From Micromonospora sp. H61 (GTDB lineage Bacteria; Actinomycetota; Actinomycetes; Mycobacteriales; Micromonosporaceae): a stretch of 58,613 bases of DNA. The position numbers and the translations under genes are program-made. Numbering within the stretch: position 1 is the first letter of the stretch; each line of letters begins with the position of its first letter. This document shows, one piece after another, positions 26,156-34,012 of this stretch. Below the pieces are notes generated by a model that ran no database searches, was not told where the DNA came from, and saw only the letters and a list, made by a program, of their open reading frames with translations. The stretch spans positions 1 to 58,613 of the forward strand of contig NZ_JAGPXY010000036.1 in NCBI RefSeq assembly GCF_018070325.1, in the 5' to 3' direction.

Positions 26156-27025
26156 TCACAGCTGGGTGCGCAGGACGTCGTATGCCCAGGCGGCGAGGGT
26201 GGTGGGTGTCGTGGTTCGTATGGTGCGCGGTTGTTCGGGGACGAAATCGTCGCGCAGACCGCTGGACATGCCGATCACGGCGTCGGTGAGCCCTGCCGTC
26301 ATCCCGCTGGCACGCAGGTTCTCGCGCATGGTTTCGTCGGAGATTCGCTCGACGGTGCACGGTTGCCCGGTGGCCGCGCTGACGATCTCGGCCGCTTGTG
26401 CCCAGGTGAGGTCCGTCGGTCCGTGTACGGCTTGCACGACGCGGCCGGACCATGCCGGCGACAGCAGCCGGGTGACAGCGACCTCGGCGATGTCGCGTGG
26501 AGCTACCCACGCCATTGGCTGATCGACGGGCAGGATGATCGGGATTCGTCCACCGCGGATCGCGTCGAGCTGAAGCAGGAGGTTTGTGAAGAAGAATCCG
26601 CAGCGTAGGTGTGCGACGGTGGTGCCGGTGGCGTCCAGGGCGACCTCGGTCGCGGCGAGGCCGTCTATCTCTCCGGCCCCGTGCCGGCGCTCGGCACCGA
26701 CGCTGCTCTGGAACACGGTCCGGCGGAGCTGGTTCTCGGTGACCGCGCGAACCACGGCGGTGGTGGCCCGGGCATAGTCGCCGAGCGGGTCCTCGCTGTC
26801 TGTGGTCGGGTCGACCCAGTAGAGGGCGTCCGCGCCCCGAGTCGCGGCGACCACGCCGTCCGCGTCGTACAGGTCGACTGCCGCCACGTCGGCTTCGGCT
26901 CGCACTGACGGCGGCAGCCGGTCCGGGTGGCGGGCGAGCACCAGCGGCCGCACGCCGGCTCGGATCAGCATGGCAACCACGTGGCGTCCGACGTTGCCGT
27001 TCGGAGTGGTGACGGCGATCTGCAC
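26156..27025 (-). CDS. NmrA-like / SDR-type NAD(P)-binding protein
   Basis: A 289-residue atypical short-chain dehydrogenase. The N-terminal Rossmann motif is MQIAVTTPNGNVGRHVVAML (T-P-N-G-N-V-G in place of the usual GATGxxG). VVRAVTENQLRRTVFQSSVG and HLRCGFFFTNLL are typical of the NmrA subgroup. The catalytic Tyr-x-x-x-Lys of classical SDRs is not evident, so it could be a redox sensor or a quinone or flavin reductase rather than a classical dehydrogenase. The start ATG at 27025 lies behind a GGAGG element (CTGAGGAGGGCCC). The gene stands alone; the next gene upstream ends about 195 bases away on the same strand. Confidence 0.85.
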   Translation of the reverse strand: MQIAVTTPNGNVGRHVVAMLIRAGVRPLVLARHPDRLPPSVRAEADVAAVDLYDADGVVAATRGADALYWVDPTTDSEDPLGDYARATTAVVRAVTENQLRRTVFQSSVGAERRHGAGEIDGLAATEVALDATGTTVAHLRCGFFFTNLLLQLDAIRGGRIPIILPVDQPMAWVAPRDIAEVAVTRLLSPAWSGRVVQAVHGPTDLTWAQAAEIVSAATGQPCTVERISDETMRENLRASGMTAGLTDAVIGMSSGLRDDFVPEQPRTIRTTTPTTLAAWAYDVLRTQL

Positions 27026-27220
27026 AGGGCCCTCCTCAGCGTCGGTAGCCGCTGACCACGCTACAGAGGTTGAACGATTGAGGCTTGATTGATCATGGCG
27101 GTTCCGGGTCGAGCGTCATTCCGGTCTGGGCGAGGATGCCGGCGACCGCGCCAGGCACCGCACCGGCTCGCGCGGGTGGTGGCTTGGCCGCGCGAGTCCG
27201 GCGCGCACTGGGCTACGCGG

Positions 27221-28369
27221 TCAGGCGTCGCCGATCGACGACAGTGGGATGCCGAACACCGTGCGCTGCCCGTCGTACTCGGTGAGTGTCCACATCCGCT
27301 TGCCCTGCGGCTGGTAGGTCAGGTCCTCGGGTCCTCCCGCCGCGACGCTGGTGTACTGCCGCGAGGTGCCCACGGTAGCGCGGTGGATCCAGGCGGGCTT
27401 GCGATCGAACTCGCTGCTGGTCAGCACGAACTCGTCTCCGTGTGTGATCGCGCCGTTGACGTTCGCCCGTGACGTCACGTACACCGCATCGGAGCTGACC
27501 AGGCCATCGGACGCCGCGAGTTTGCCCTTACCGTCGAGGTTCCACCGGACGATCCGCGCGTCGGCGGGTTTCGGCGAGTGGACCCCCTCGCGGTCCTCCT
27601 TGTACTCCGCGGTAACGAGCGAGTTCGGCGAACTGCTGCGGTCGAGGCTGATCGAGGAAATGCGCAGCGGCAACCGCGTCGGGTCCGGTTGCGGCGTGTA
27701 GTAGCCGACCTGCGGGACCGCGTAGCGGTAGTCTGCCGCGTACGCCTTCCCGCCGACCATCCCGATCCGCTTGTGCGAACGGTCGGGAATCGTGCGCCAG
27801 ATGTTGTGCAGGTCGAACAGGCGGATCGCATTGGTGTCGGCGACGTAGAGCCGATAGCCGACCCAGGTGACACCGCCGACGTGCGACACCGCGGCGTGGA
27901 AACTGCCCTTGCGGTCGGGAACGACAAGCAGGACGTGACGGTACTCGGGCTTGTCCGGGTCGTCGTAGTTGACGAACGTGATCCGGCTGCCCCGGTTGGT
28001 GCCGTCGAGGCCCTCGGCGTCGTACCAGGTCGCCGCGATGACGCGGTGCTCGCCGAACCGGCCGTCATCGTCGGCGTCCCAGGACCCGGTGAGCCCCTGC
28101 GGGATCCACGTGGTGCCTTCGTTGTCCTCGTCGTTCCAACAGAACTGCACGGAGTCGGGGGTCGGCGGCTTGCCGCACGAGGCCTTCGCACTATGGTTCA
28201 CGTCGCGAATGACATCGGCCAGATGCACGTTCGGGATCTTGCCGTTGAGGTCCGCGACCGACTTCGCGAAGGTCTCCGAACGGTCCTCCAGCGTGTAGGT
28301 CAGAGTCGACGGAGTGATTTCGGTCGGCTGGAACTCCAGCACGTTCGTGGTAGCTGCGTGGTGGTTCAT
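27221..28369 (-). CDS. Beta-rich protein, possible propeller, function unknown
   Basis: A 382-residue protein. The ATG at 28369 (MNHHAATTNVLEFQPTEITP) is chosen because GGGAGGG precedes it; the open frame further upstream looks non-coding. There is no signal peptide or transmembrane segment. Repeated short strands ending in W or Y (VGGVTWVGYRLYVADTNAIR, LFDLHNIWRTIPD, KAYAADYRYAVPQVGYYTP, QYTSVAAGGPEDLTYQPQGK) suggest a beta-propeller or similar fold. No enzyme motif is recognised. A tiny membrane-peptide gene lies about 120 bases upstream on the same strand and may be co-transcribed. Confidence 0.75.
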   Translation of the reverse strand: MNHHAATTNVLEFQPTEITPSTLTYTLEDRSETFAKSVADLNGKIPNVHLADVIRDVNHSAKASCGKPPTPDSVQFCWNDEDNEGTTWIPQGLTGSWDADDDGRFGEHRVIAATWYDAEGLDGTNRGSRITFVNYDDPDKPEYRHVLLVVPDRKGSFHAAVSHVGGVTWVGYRLYVADTNAIRLFDLHNIWRTIPDRSHKRIGMVGGKAYAADYRYAVPQVGYYTPQPDPTRLPLRISSISLDRSSSPNSLVTAEYKEDREGVHSPKPADARIVRWNLDGKGKLAASDGLVSSDAVYVTSRANVNGAITHGDEFVLTSSEFDRKPAWIHRATVGTSRQYTSVAAGGPEDLTYQPQGKRMWTLTEYDGQRTVFGIPLSSIGDA

Positions 28370-28488
28370 GAGACCCTCCCTTGAGGGACGGTCGCCGGCC
28401 GGACGGCCGCAACGGGAAGGACGGATCGGCTCGCGGGCCGGTGAGTCCCACGGATTCGGCCGCCGCCGGCGACAACTTGCCAATCAGT

Positions 28489-28581
28489 TCACCGTCTCCT
28501 GCTACGACGTTCGATGCGGTACGCGATCGTCGCGACGAGGAGGATGGCGATGATCGAAATAATCCATCCTGCTCGGTCCAT
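28489..28581 (-). CDS. 30-residue single-span membrane peptide
   Basis: A perfect GGAGGTGG ribosome-binding site precedes the ATG at 28581. The product MDRAGWIISIIAILLVATIA then YRIERRSRRR is one transmembrane helix followed by a strongly basic cytosolic tail, the layout of small regulatory or structural membrane peptides. It ends at a TGA at 28489-28491. No homologue is recognised by eye. The distance to the next gene (28369) allows co-transcription. Confidence 0.7.
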   Translation of the reverse strand: MDRAGWIISIIAILLVATIAYRIERRSRRR

Positions 28582-29288
28582 GGATCCACCTCCTTCGCAG
28601 GCCGTTTCCGGCACGCCTCAGCCCTAACCGTTACCCGAGGCTGACGGCATCATGCATCGGTGGCCGTGGTTCCTCGCTCGGCGACTCGTCGGCCGCGGTC
28701 GGACGCGAGAGTGTCGAGCGAGCGGTGACGATTGACCAAGCCCGTCAGCTGTAGAACGAAGCCGTCGCCGGGTCCCCTCGGGCGAAGCGCGCCATCCTGG
28801 TCGAGGAGCCCTCGGACGAGCTTGTCGTCATGCGGGCCTACCTCGACGCGCACGGCAAGATGCCGATCGCCGACGGCGCTTCTACGGCTCTGAGAACGCC
28901 CGCCGAACAGCCCTACCCGCCTGGCTACATCACTACAATCACCACCGACCCACACCGCCACCAGCGGCCGGCCACCCATCACCAGGTTGACCAACGCCCC
29001 TGGGCAGTACACCTAGAGCCGCTATCGGTTGCTCGCGTGTGCACCGAGCGGTACGTGCGCTGGCTTCAGGACGTGCGGCGCTTCCAGCCTCGACCGTGTC
29101 ACCTTCGGCACGGACGTCTCGGCGTCGCTGAAGCGCAGCTACACCGGCCTCATCGATCTCGGCTCGCCGTCCGAGGTGTGCGTCACCGCGACCGAGGCCA
29201 ACGTCCGGCCGCCTTCCGGTCGCTGATCACCCGTGGCTACGTAGCGTGTCGCGGCACACGGACTGAAGGTGTTGGACGGCGTTTCACT
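28582..29288. other. Mostly non-coding stretch with mobile-element debris
   Basis: About 700 bases. The only recognisable piece is a tyrosine-integrase fragment near 29040-29102. Other open frames on both strands show no consistent protein character. Confidence 0.45.
29040..29102 (+). pseudogene. Fragment of a tyrosine recombinase (integrase)
   Basis: One frame reads ERYVRWLQDVRRFQP. Correcting for one lost base after the CAG-CC at about 29087-29089 continues it as STVS. The phrase YVRWLQ-VRRF-PSTVS is characteristic of the N-terminal SAM-like domain of a family of actinobacterial integrases. Only about 25 residues survive. It could derive from the island's own integrase or from another visitor. 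Confidence 0.45.
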
Positions 29289-29357
29289 CGAACTCACAAC
29301 GGCGCCGTGCCGACAATCCCGGGTCAGGATCGTCGGCACGGCGCCGTTGTGAGTTCG
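29289..29357. terminator. Very strong hairpin with 26-bp perfect arms
   Basis: Arms 29289-29314 and 29332-29357 are exact inverted copies around a 17-base loop. A stem of this length is unusual for a simple terminator. Together with the next hairpin it lies at the 3' end of the gene 30308-29412. Confidence 0.75.
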
Positions 29358-29360
29358 GAC

Positions 29361-29396
29361 GAGTCCGTCCGAGGACAGCTAGTCTCGGACGGACTC
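29361..29396. terminator. Second hairpin next to the gene end, 13-bp perfect arms
   Basis: Arms GAGTCCGTCCGAG (29361-29373) and CTCGGACGGACTC (29384-29396) with a 10-base loop, 16 bases beyond the stop codon of the secreted-protein gene. It is the most likely transcription terminator of that gene. Confidence 0.75.
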
Positions 29397-29411
29397 ACGG
29401 AGGTCCTCCCG

Positions 29412-30308
29412 CTACTGACCGTAAGCTTTCGCGGTCCAGCCGAGCGAACCGAGGGAGCCACCCTTGATGTCCGTGCCGACTCCGTCCGTCTTCAGGGCGT
29501 CGAAGTGCACGGAGGCCGAACCGGCGGCGGTGATCCCGAGCAGCGGCCGGCCGTTGGGGTGCGCGTCACAGTAGCCCGTGCTGAGGCTGGTGAAGGGTCC
29601 CCAGCCGCTCGACCGCAGTACCTTCGAGGTGATCGTTGTCGGGGTGGCCCGGTTGACTCGCCACTCCTTGAGCTCCCCGTTGGCCTTGGTACCGATCAGC
29701 ACGTCCACGGCGGCGCTGCCCGTTCCGCCGCTGCGCTCGTAGGTCAGTGTGTTGACCGTGTCCCAGCCGGTGGTGGTCAGCCTCACCGGCGCGGAGAGCG
29801 TGAACACGTCGTCCACGTAGGTCTCCGTGTAGCGGTAGAGCGAAGTGCCCGCCACGCGGTAGAGGTACGGCGACGCCGATGCGAGGATGCGGGTATCGGA
29901 GAACCCGTTCTTGAAGCGGCTGGCGGTGATCGCCGTGACTCTCCAGGTGCCGTCGACCAACTCGCCCTGGCGGCTCACCTTGTAGAGCCAGCCGTCGGTC
30001 GGATGGGCGGCGTACTCGGTGCTGCGGAAGCTGGTGTCGTCACCAGAGGCACCGATCTGCTGATGCGCCGACGGCACCCAGCCAAGGTTGTCGTTGGCGT
30101 AGGCCTTGGTGCTGGTCGTCCTGTCGGAGTACACGTAGCTGAGACGCTGTCCATCGGAACGGTACGCCGCCGTGGAGACGCTACAGTCCGCGGGAACGTC
30201 ACTGAGCGCCGCAGCCGCCGGCCCGGCGGGCACGACGACTCCAGCCACGGCGAGACCGGTCGCGACAACGCTCAGCGCCGTCGCGGCGGCCACGATGGAT
30301 TTACGCAT
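29412..30308 (-). CDS. Secreted beta-propeller-like protein (tachylectin type)
   Basis: A 298-residue protein. The ATG at 30308 follows GGAGGATCTTGCCTC. The signal peptide is MRKSIVAAATALSVVATGLA plus a region ending AAAALSDV, with cleavage near residue 35. The mature part has regular beta-type repeats such as GWLYKVSRQGELVDGTWRVT, PYLYRVAGTSLYRYTETY and VLIGTKANGELKEWRVNRAT, which recall tachylectin-2-like propeller blades (repeat of about 45 residues with a -LYR- core and a -GW- ending). Such proteins can bind sugars. Two hairpins close the gene. It stands divergent from the next gene to the right, with about 370 bases between. Confidence 0.75.
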   Translation of the reverse strand: MRKSIVAAATALSVVATGLAVAGVVVPAGPAAAALSDVPADCSVSTAAYRSDGQRLSYVYSDRTTSTKAYANDNLGWVPSAHQQIGASGDDTSFRSTEYAAHPTDGWLYKVSRQGELVDGTWRVTAITASRFKNGFSDTRILASASPYLYRVAGTSLYRYTETYVDDVFTLSAPVRLTTTGWDTVNTLTYERSGGTGSAAVDVLIGTKANGELKEWRVNRATPTTITSKVLRSSGWGPFTSLSTGYCDAHPNGRPLLGITAAGSASVHFDALKTDGVGTDIKGGSLGSLGWTAKAYGQ

Positions 30309-30675
30309 GAGGCAAGATCCTCCAGTAGTACGACTGTGGGGCGAGGGTCGCCGCGCGCGGGGTGTGGATAAACGGTCCCGCTTGGGCGTCGTGCGTTGCC
30401 GCGCATCCAGGGCGCACGGGGGTGCTCCCCGATGGGCCGGTCTGGACAGCAGAACGGTACGGTGTGGCCCGTACAATCGCCGTACAACTGGCGTATAGAC
30501 CACCCACTCGCCCCCCGTCATCCGAGTGCGGGGCACCTGGTGACAGCGCCGACATTACGTCGACCGGCTCGACCGCCGGCACAGGGTTCGAGCGCCGTTC
30601 CCGATGCGGTTGGTGGGAAGTTACCTCTGGCGGCTTGATCGCCAGCAAGGTTTCGGGCATCGCCGCATTGCTACG

Positions 30676-31572
30676 GTGACCCTCGTGCAGGACGCGACCG
30701 AAGCGAAGCTCGACGACTGGCGCGAGCGGCTCGAGCCGATGCTTGCGGGACTCCAGGATTTCGTCGTCGGACCCGACGAGTCCCTCGATAATTCCGTCGA
30801 ATCCCTACGCGACCTCGAACACACACTGCTCGCCGAGACACCGGCCGGGCAGCCGCCAGGCGAGGGACTGGCCGAAGCAGCCGGCGGCTACCTTGGGGAA
30901 GTATTGCTCACCATCGGCGGAGGCGCCTGGACCTGGGACCCGGACTCCGACCTCCCCGTCACCGACCTCGGCGTCGGCGAAACGGCCGAGCCCATGCGGC
31001 TCGTCCTTGACGCCCTTGTACACCGCACCGGGACGGTGTGGTCGGCCACGTACGAACGTATCCGAGCGCTAGCGGCCACGCGCCGGAACGAGGATCGCGT
31101 CTGGGAACCGCGCCGTACCGATCAGCCGGCGTTACACACGGAGACCTTGGATGCCGCACCCACCGATCCATGGCTCACACACTGGCTGACCATCCGTGAA
31201 CAAGGATTCCCCGAGTGGTCCGCCGCCACCGGCCGAGCCGACGATCTGGACTTCAGCCCGGAGTCATTGCTGGCACTGGAGCAGATCGTACGACGCCGGA
31301 TCCCGGCCAAGGACGCCCTGCGCGAACCGGCGGACGACGACTTCGTCCAGGGGGCGATCTGGTACGTCGGCGAGATCGCCCGGCGCCACCGCGACGCACA
31401 CTGGCGTTACACCCCCGACCCCACCGGCACCAGCAAGAACCCGTACGTGGGCAGACCATTCGTCGAACAAGACGACCACGGGAACGACGCGATACCCCTG
31501 CTCGAACTGGAGGCCGCCGTCTTGTCCGACGAGACCGGCGTACTCCTGGACCGGTTCGAGGTGTTCGATTAG
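30676..31572 (+). CDS. Protein of unknown function, about 298 aa
   Basis: The body is acidic and mainly helical with Trp-rich spots (AWTWDPDSDLPV, DPWLTHWLTIREQGFPEW, IWYVGEIARRHRDAHWRYTP). It has no signal peptide and no transmembrane segment. The C-terminus EQDDHGNDAIPLLELEAAVL looks complete. The GTG at 30676 (VTLVQDATEAKLDDWRERLE) is preferred because the frame upstream of it, from 30604, lacks protein character; neither start has a strong ribosome-binding site. The SMI1/SUKH immunity-like feel (short acidic, Trp-rich) was considered, but no signature is present. The family is unknown. Confidence 0.65.
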   Translation: MTLVQDATEAKLDDWRERLEPMLAGLQDFVVGPDESLDNSVESLRDLEHTLLAETPAGQPPGEGLAEAAGGYLGEVLLTIGGGAWTWDPDSDLPVTDLGVGETAEPMRLVLDALVHRTGTVWSATYERIRALAATRRNEDRVWEPRRTDQPALHTETLDAAPTDPWLTHWLTIREQGFPEWSAATGRADDLDFSPESLLALEQIVRRRIPAKDALREPADDDFVQGAIWYVGEIARRHRDAHWRYTPDPTGTSKNPYVGRPFVEQDDHGNDAIPLLELEAAVLSDETGVLLDRFEVFD

Positions 31573-31890
31573 CAGCAGGGAGTCGTCGGCTGTCCCTGGT
31601 CCTGGTCTTCGGGAGTTGATCGGTGGACAGTGGAGCGACCTGTCATCGCGTTGGCGGAGGGAACTGCTGGGCGAGCCATCGCTTCGACGCCGCCGGTACG
31701 GTACCGACACGGATTGCGTGCGAGGTCATCAGGAGCCGACTTGGTCTGGGCGGGGCACTGTCCCCGGCGCCTTGAACAGTGACAGACAGCGTGAGGCCCG
31801 GCTACCGAAACGACATTGGTCGATGCCTTGACTCTATGCGCCGCCCTGCTCATGATTTACTGCGGCGGTTCAACAGTGAGGGTCAATGTG

Positions 31891-33738
31891 ATGACGCAGG
31901 TAGAGCCACCGGCGGGAGGCCCCACATCAGCCGTCACTCTCAGCGAGCTTGGACAAACTGGCCGACTCGCGCGCGCCGGTCGAGGCACGAGGAACTGGCT
32001 GACACGTGGGGTCCATCGGCGGGAACTGAGCATCGCGAGCCTCGGTTCAGTGCTCCTCGCTGTCGCGATGATCTGGCTGATTCCGCCATACGCGGTTCGC
32101 GTGCTGACTGCCGGCGCCAAGACTGTGCCGATCGCCGACCCGGCCCACACCATCGTCGGTGACGTGGGTGACCCGACGGCCCAAGCATGGCTGGTGGGAT
32201 GGGGTGGCCACGCACTCACCCACGGTCTGCGTGGCCTGTGGGATACCAACGCTTTCTATCCCGACACGTACGGCCTAGCCCTGAACGACAGCCTGCTCGG
32301 CTATGCCCCGGCAGGGCTGATAGGCAACGGTGTAGTCGGCGCCGTGCTGCGCTACAACATCCTGTTCGTGCTGGCTTTCGCGCTCGCCTTCCTCGGCGGC
32401 TACGCGCTCCTGCGCCAACTTGGCGCGAATAAGGTCGCCGCCGCGGTAGCCGGGGCCGCCCTCGCCTATGCGCCCTGGCGCTACGGCCACGACGGTCATC
32501 TGAATATCCTCTCCACCGGTGGTATCACTCTGGCCCTGGCGATGCTGGCGCGCGGCCACGGACTCTCGTTCACCCGCGGCTACCTTGCCGAACGAGTCCG
32601 GCCGGGATGGGCGTTCGCCGGCTGGCTCGTCGCGGCCTGGCAGGTCAGCCTAGGCTTCGGCGTCGGGCTGGGATTCGTATACGTCCTCGCCGCCCTCTGT
32701 CTGATCACACTGACAGCCTGGCTGATCCACCGCCCACGCCTCAGCCTCCGGCTGATCGTCGCTGATCTGATCGGCGGGCTGGTCTTCACCGCGGTGACCG
32801 GATACTTCGCGTACGCGTACCAACACGTGCGCGAGCTCAACCCACATGTCACCCGGGACTGGGACTACGTCGCGCACTTCTCCCCGACACTGCGCGGACT
32901 TCTCGTGGCGCCGCAGTCCTCACTGCCCTGGGGCACCCTGCACAACGACGCCCGCACCGCTCTTGGTGGCGTACCGACTGAGAAAGTGCTGCTATGCGGG
33001 TATGCACTGTATCTACTGGCCTTCGCCGGCCTGTTCCTATCCCGCTGGTCACTGGTGCAACGGCTTCTGCTGCTGTTTGGGGCGGTCGTCGGAGTGTTGT
33101 TCGCGCTGGGCACGAACGGGCCGATCTACCGCCTGCTCTATCTTTATGTGCCCGGGTTCGATGGATCCCGTACACCAGGCCGGTTGATCTTGTGGCCCAC
33201 TCTCTGCCTGGCCATCCTCGCGGCCGGCCTGGTTACCCAGCTGGCCGAGGTGGCTCGCAGGGGCGCCGAGCCGAAATGGTCGGTGGAAGCGGCACGGCTA
33301 CTGACCGTTCCGTTGCTGGTCCTCGTGCTAGCTGAGGGCCTACCTGACCTGAACCACCCCCAAACCCCAGCCAAACCGGCCGCGATGGCGCTAGCCTCCG
33401 CGCACGCTCCCATCATGGTATTGCCGTCCAACGACGGTATCGACCTCAACGTCCTACTTTGGTCGACCGACGGTTTTCCCACCATGGTCAACGGTGCGGC
33501 CAGCTACACCACACCCAACCGTCAGGCGATCCGCGACGTTATGGCGACCTTCCCCAGCGAGCCGGCCTTGGATCGGTTGCACCAGCTCGGCATCCGCAGC
33601 GTCGTCCTGCTGCGCGACCGGGTCCAAGGTACCCCGTACGAACCACTGCTTGACATCCCCGACGTACCCGGCATCACCCGCCATGACGTCGGGCCAGACG
33701 TGGTTTACACCATCGACACCAACACCAAGAACCCCTAA
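31891..33738 (+). CDS. GT-C-like multi-pass membrane protein
   Basis: A 615-residue protein. The ATG at 31891 (MTQVEPPAGGPTSAVTLSEL) sits 8 bases after GAGGG; an earlier ATG at 31816 is less likely. About 11 hydrophobic helices are visible, for example SLGSVLLAVAMIWLIPPYAV and ILFVLAFALAFLGGYALLRQ. The first external loop has GDVGDPTAQAWLVGWGGHAL and NAFYPDTYGLALNDSLLGYA, the acidic pattern found in lipid-linked-sugar glycosyltransferases of the GT-C fold. The last 120 residues are a soluble domain (IMVLPSNDGIDLNVLLWSTD). The substrate is unknown. No other polymer genes are adjacent. The 318-base gap upstream is unexplained. Confidence 0.75.
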   Translation: MTQVEPPAGGPTSAVTLSELGQTGRLARAGRGTRNWLTRGVHRRELSIASLGSVLLAVAMIWLIPPYAVRVLTAGAKTVPIADPAHTIVGDVGDPTAQAWLVGWGGHALTHGLRGLWDTNAFYPDTYGLALNDSLLGYAPAGLIGNGVVGAVLRYNILFVLAFALAFLGGYALLRQLGANKVAAAVAGAALAYAPWRYGHDGHLNILSTGGITLALAMLARGHGLSFTRGYLAERVRPGWAFAGWLVAAWQVSLGFGVGLGFVYVLAALCLITLTAWLIHRPRLSLRLIVADLIGGLVFTAVTGYFAYAYQHVRELNPHVTRDWDYVAHFSPTLRGLLVAPQSSLPWGTLHNDARTALGGVPTEKVLLCGYALYLLAFAGLFLSRWSLVQRLLLLFGAVVGVLFALGTNGPIYRLLYLYVPGFDGSRTPGRLILWPTLCLAILAAGLVTQLAEVARRGAEPKWSVEAARLLTVPLLVLVLAEGLPDLNHPQTPAKPAAMALASAHAPIMVLPSNDGIDLNVLLWSTDGFPTMVNGAASYTTPNRQAIRDVMATFPSEPALDRLHQLGIRSVVLLRDRVQGTPYEPLLDIPDVPGITRHDVGPDVVYTIDTNTKNP

Positions 33739-33802
33739 CGAAACGATGTTGGGCGTGTCCTCAGGACACGAGGATCGTTCTGTCTGAACGTGAGGAGGGG
33801 TG

Positions 33803-33856
33803 AGCAGCCGACCCCACCGGATCTACGCCGACCGGCGCTACGACTACGACTGCTAG
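33803..33856 (+). pseudogene. IS5-type transposase fragment
   Basis: 18 codons read SSRPHRIYADRRYDYDC and stop. RPH-IYADR-YD-D is the conserved stretch around the second catalytic Asp of IS5-family DDE transposases. A 17-bp palindrome (CGTGTCCTCAGGACACG, 33754-33770) lies just upstream and may be a terminus of the same element or the terminator of the preceding gene. Only debris remains. Confidence 0.5.
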
Positions 33857-34012
33857 GCATATTTCAGGTCTGACAGGATCAACGTCCTGTCCAACGGACC
33901 AAACCCAGGTCAAGACGGAAATCTACGCAGTCCCGTCTGTAATGGGCTCGTTCGGGTATGCACGGCTGGCCAGCGCTTCGCTCCGAGGTCTGTCCCAGCC
34001 TGCGAGGTAAGA

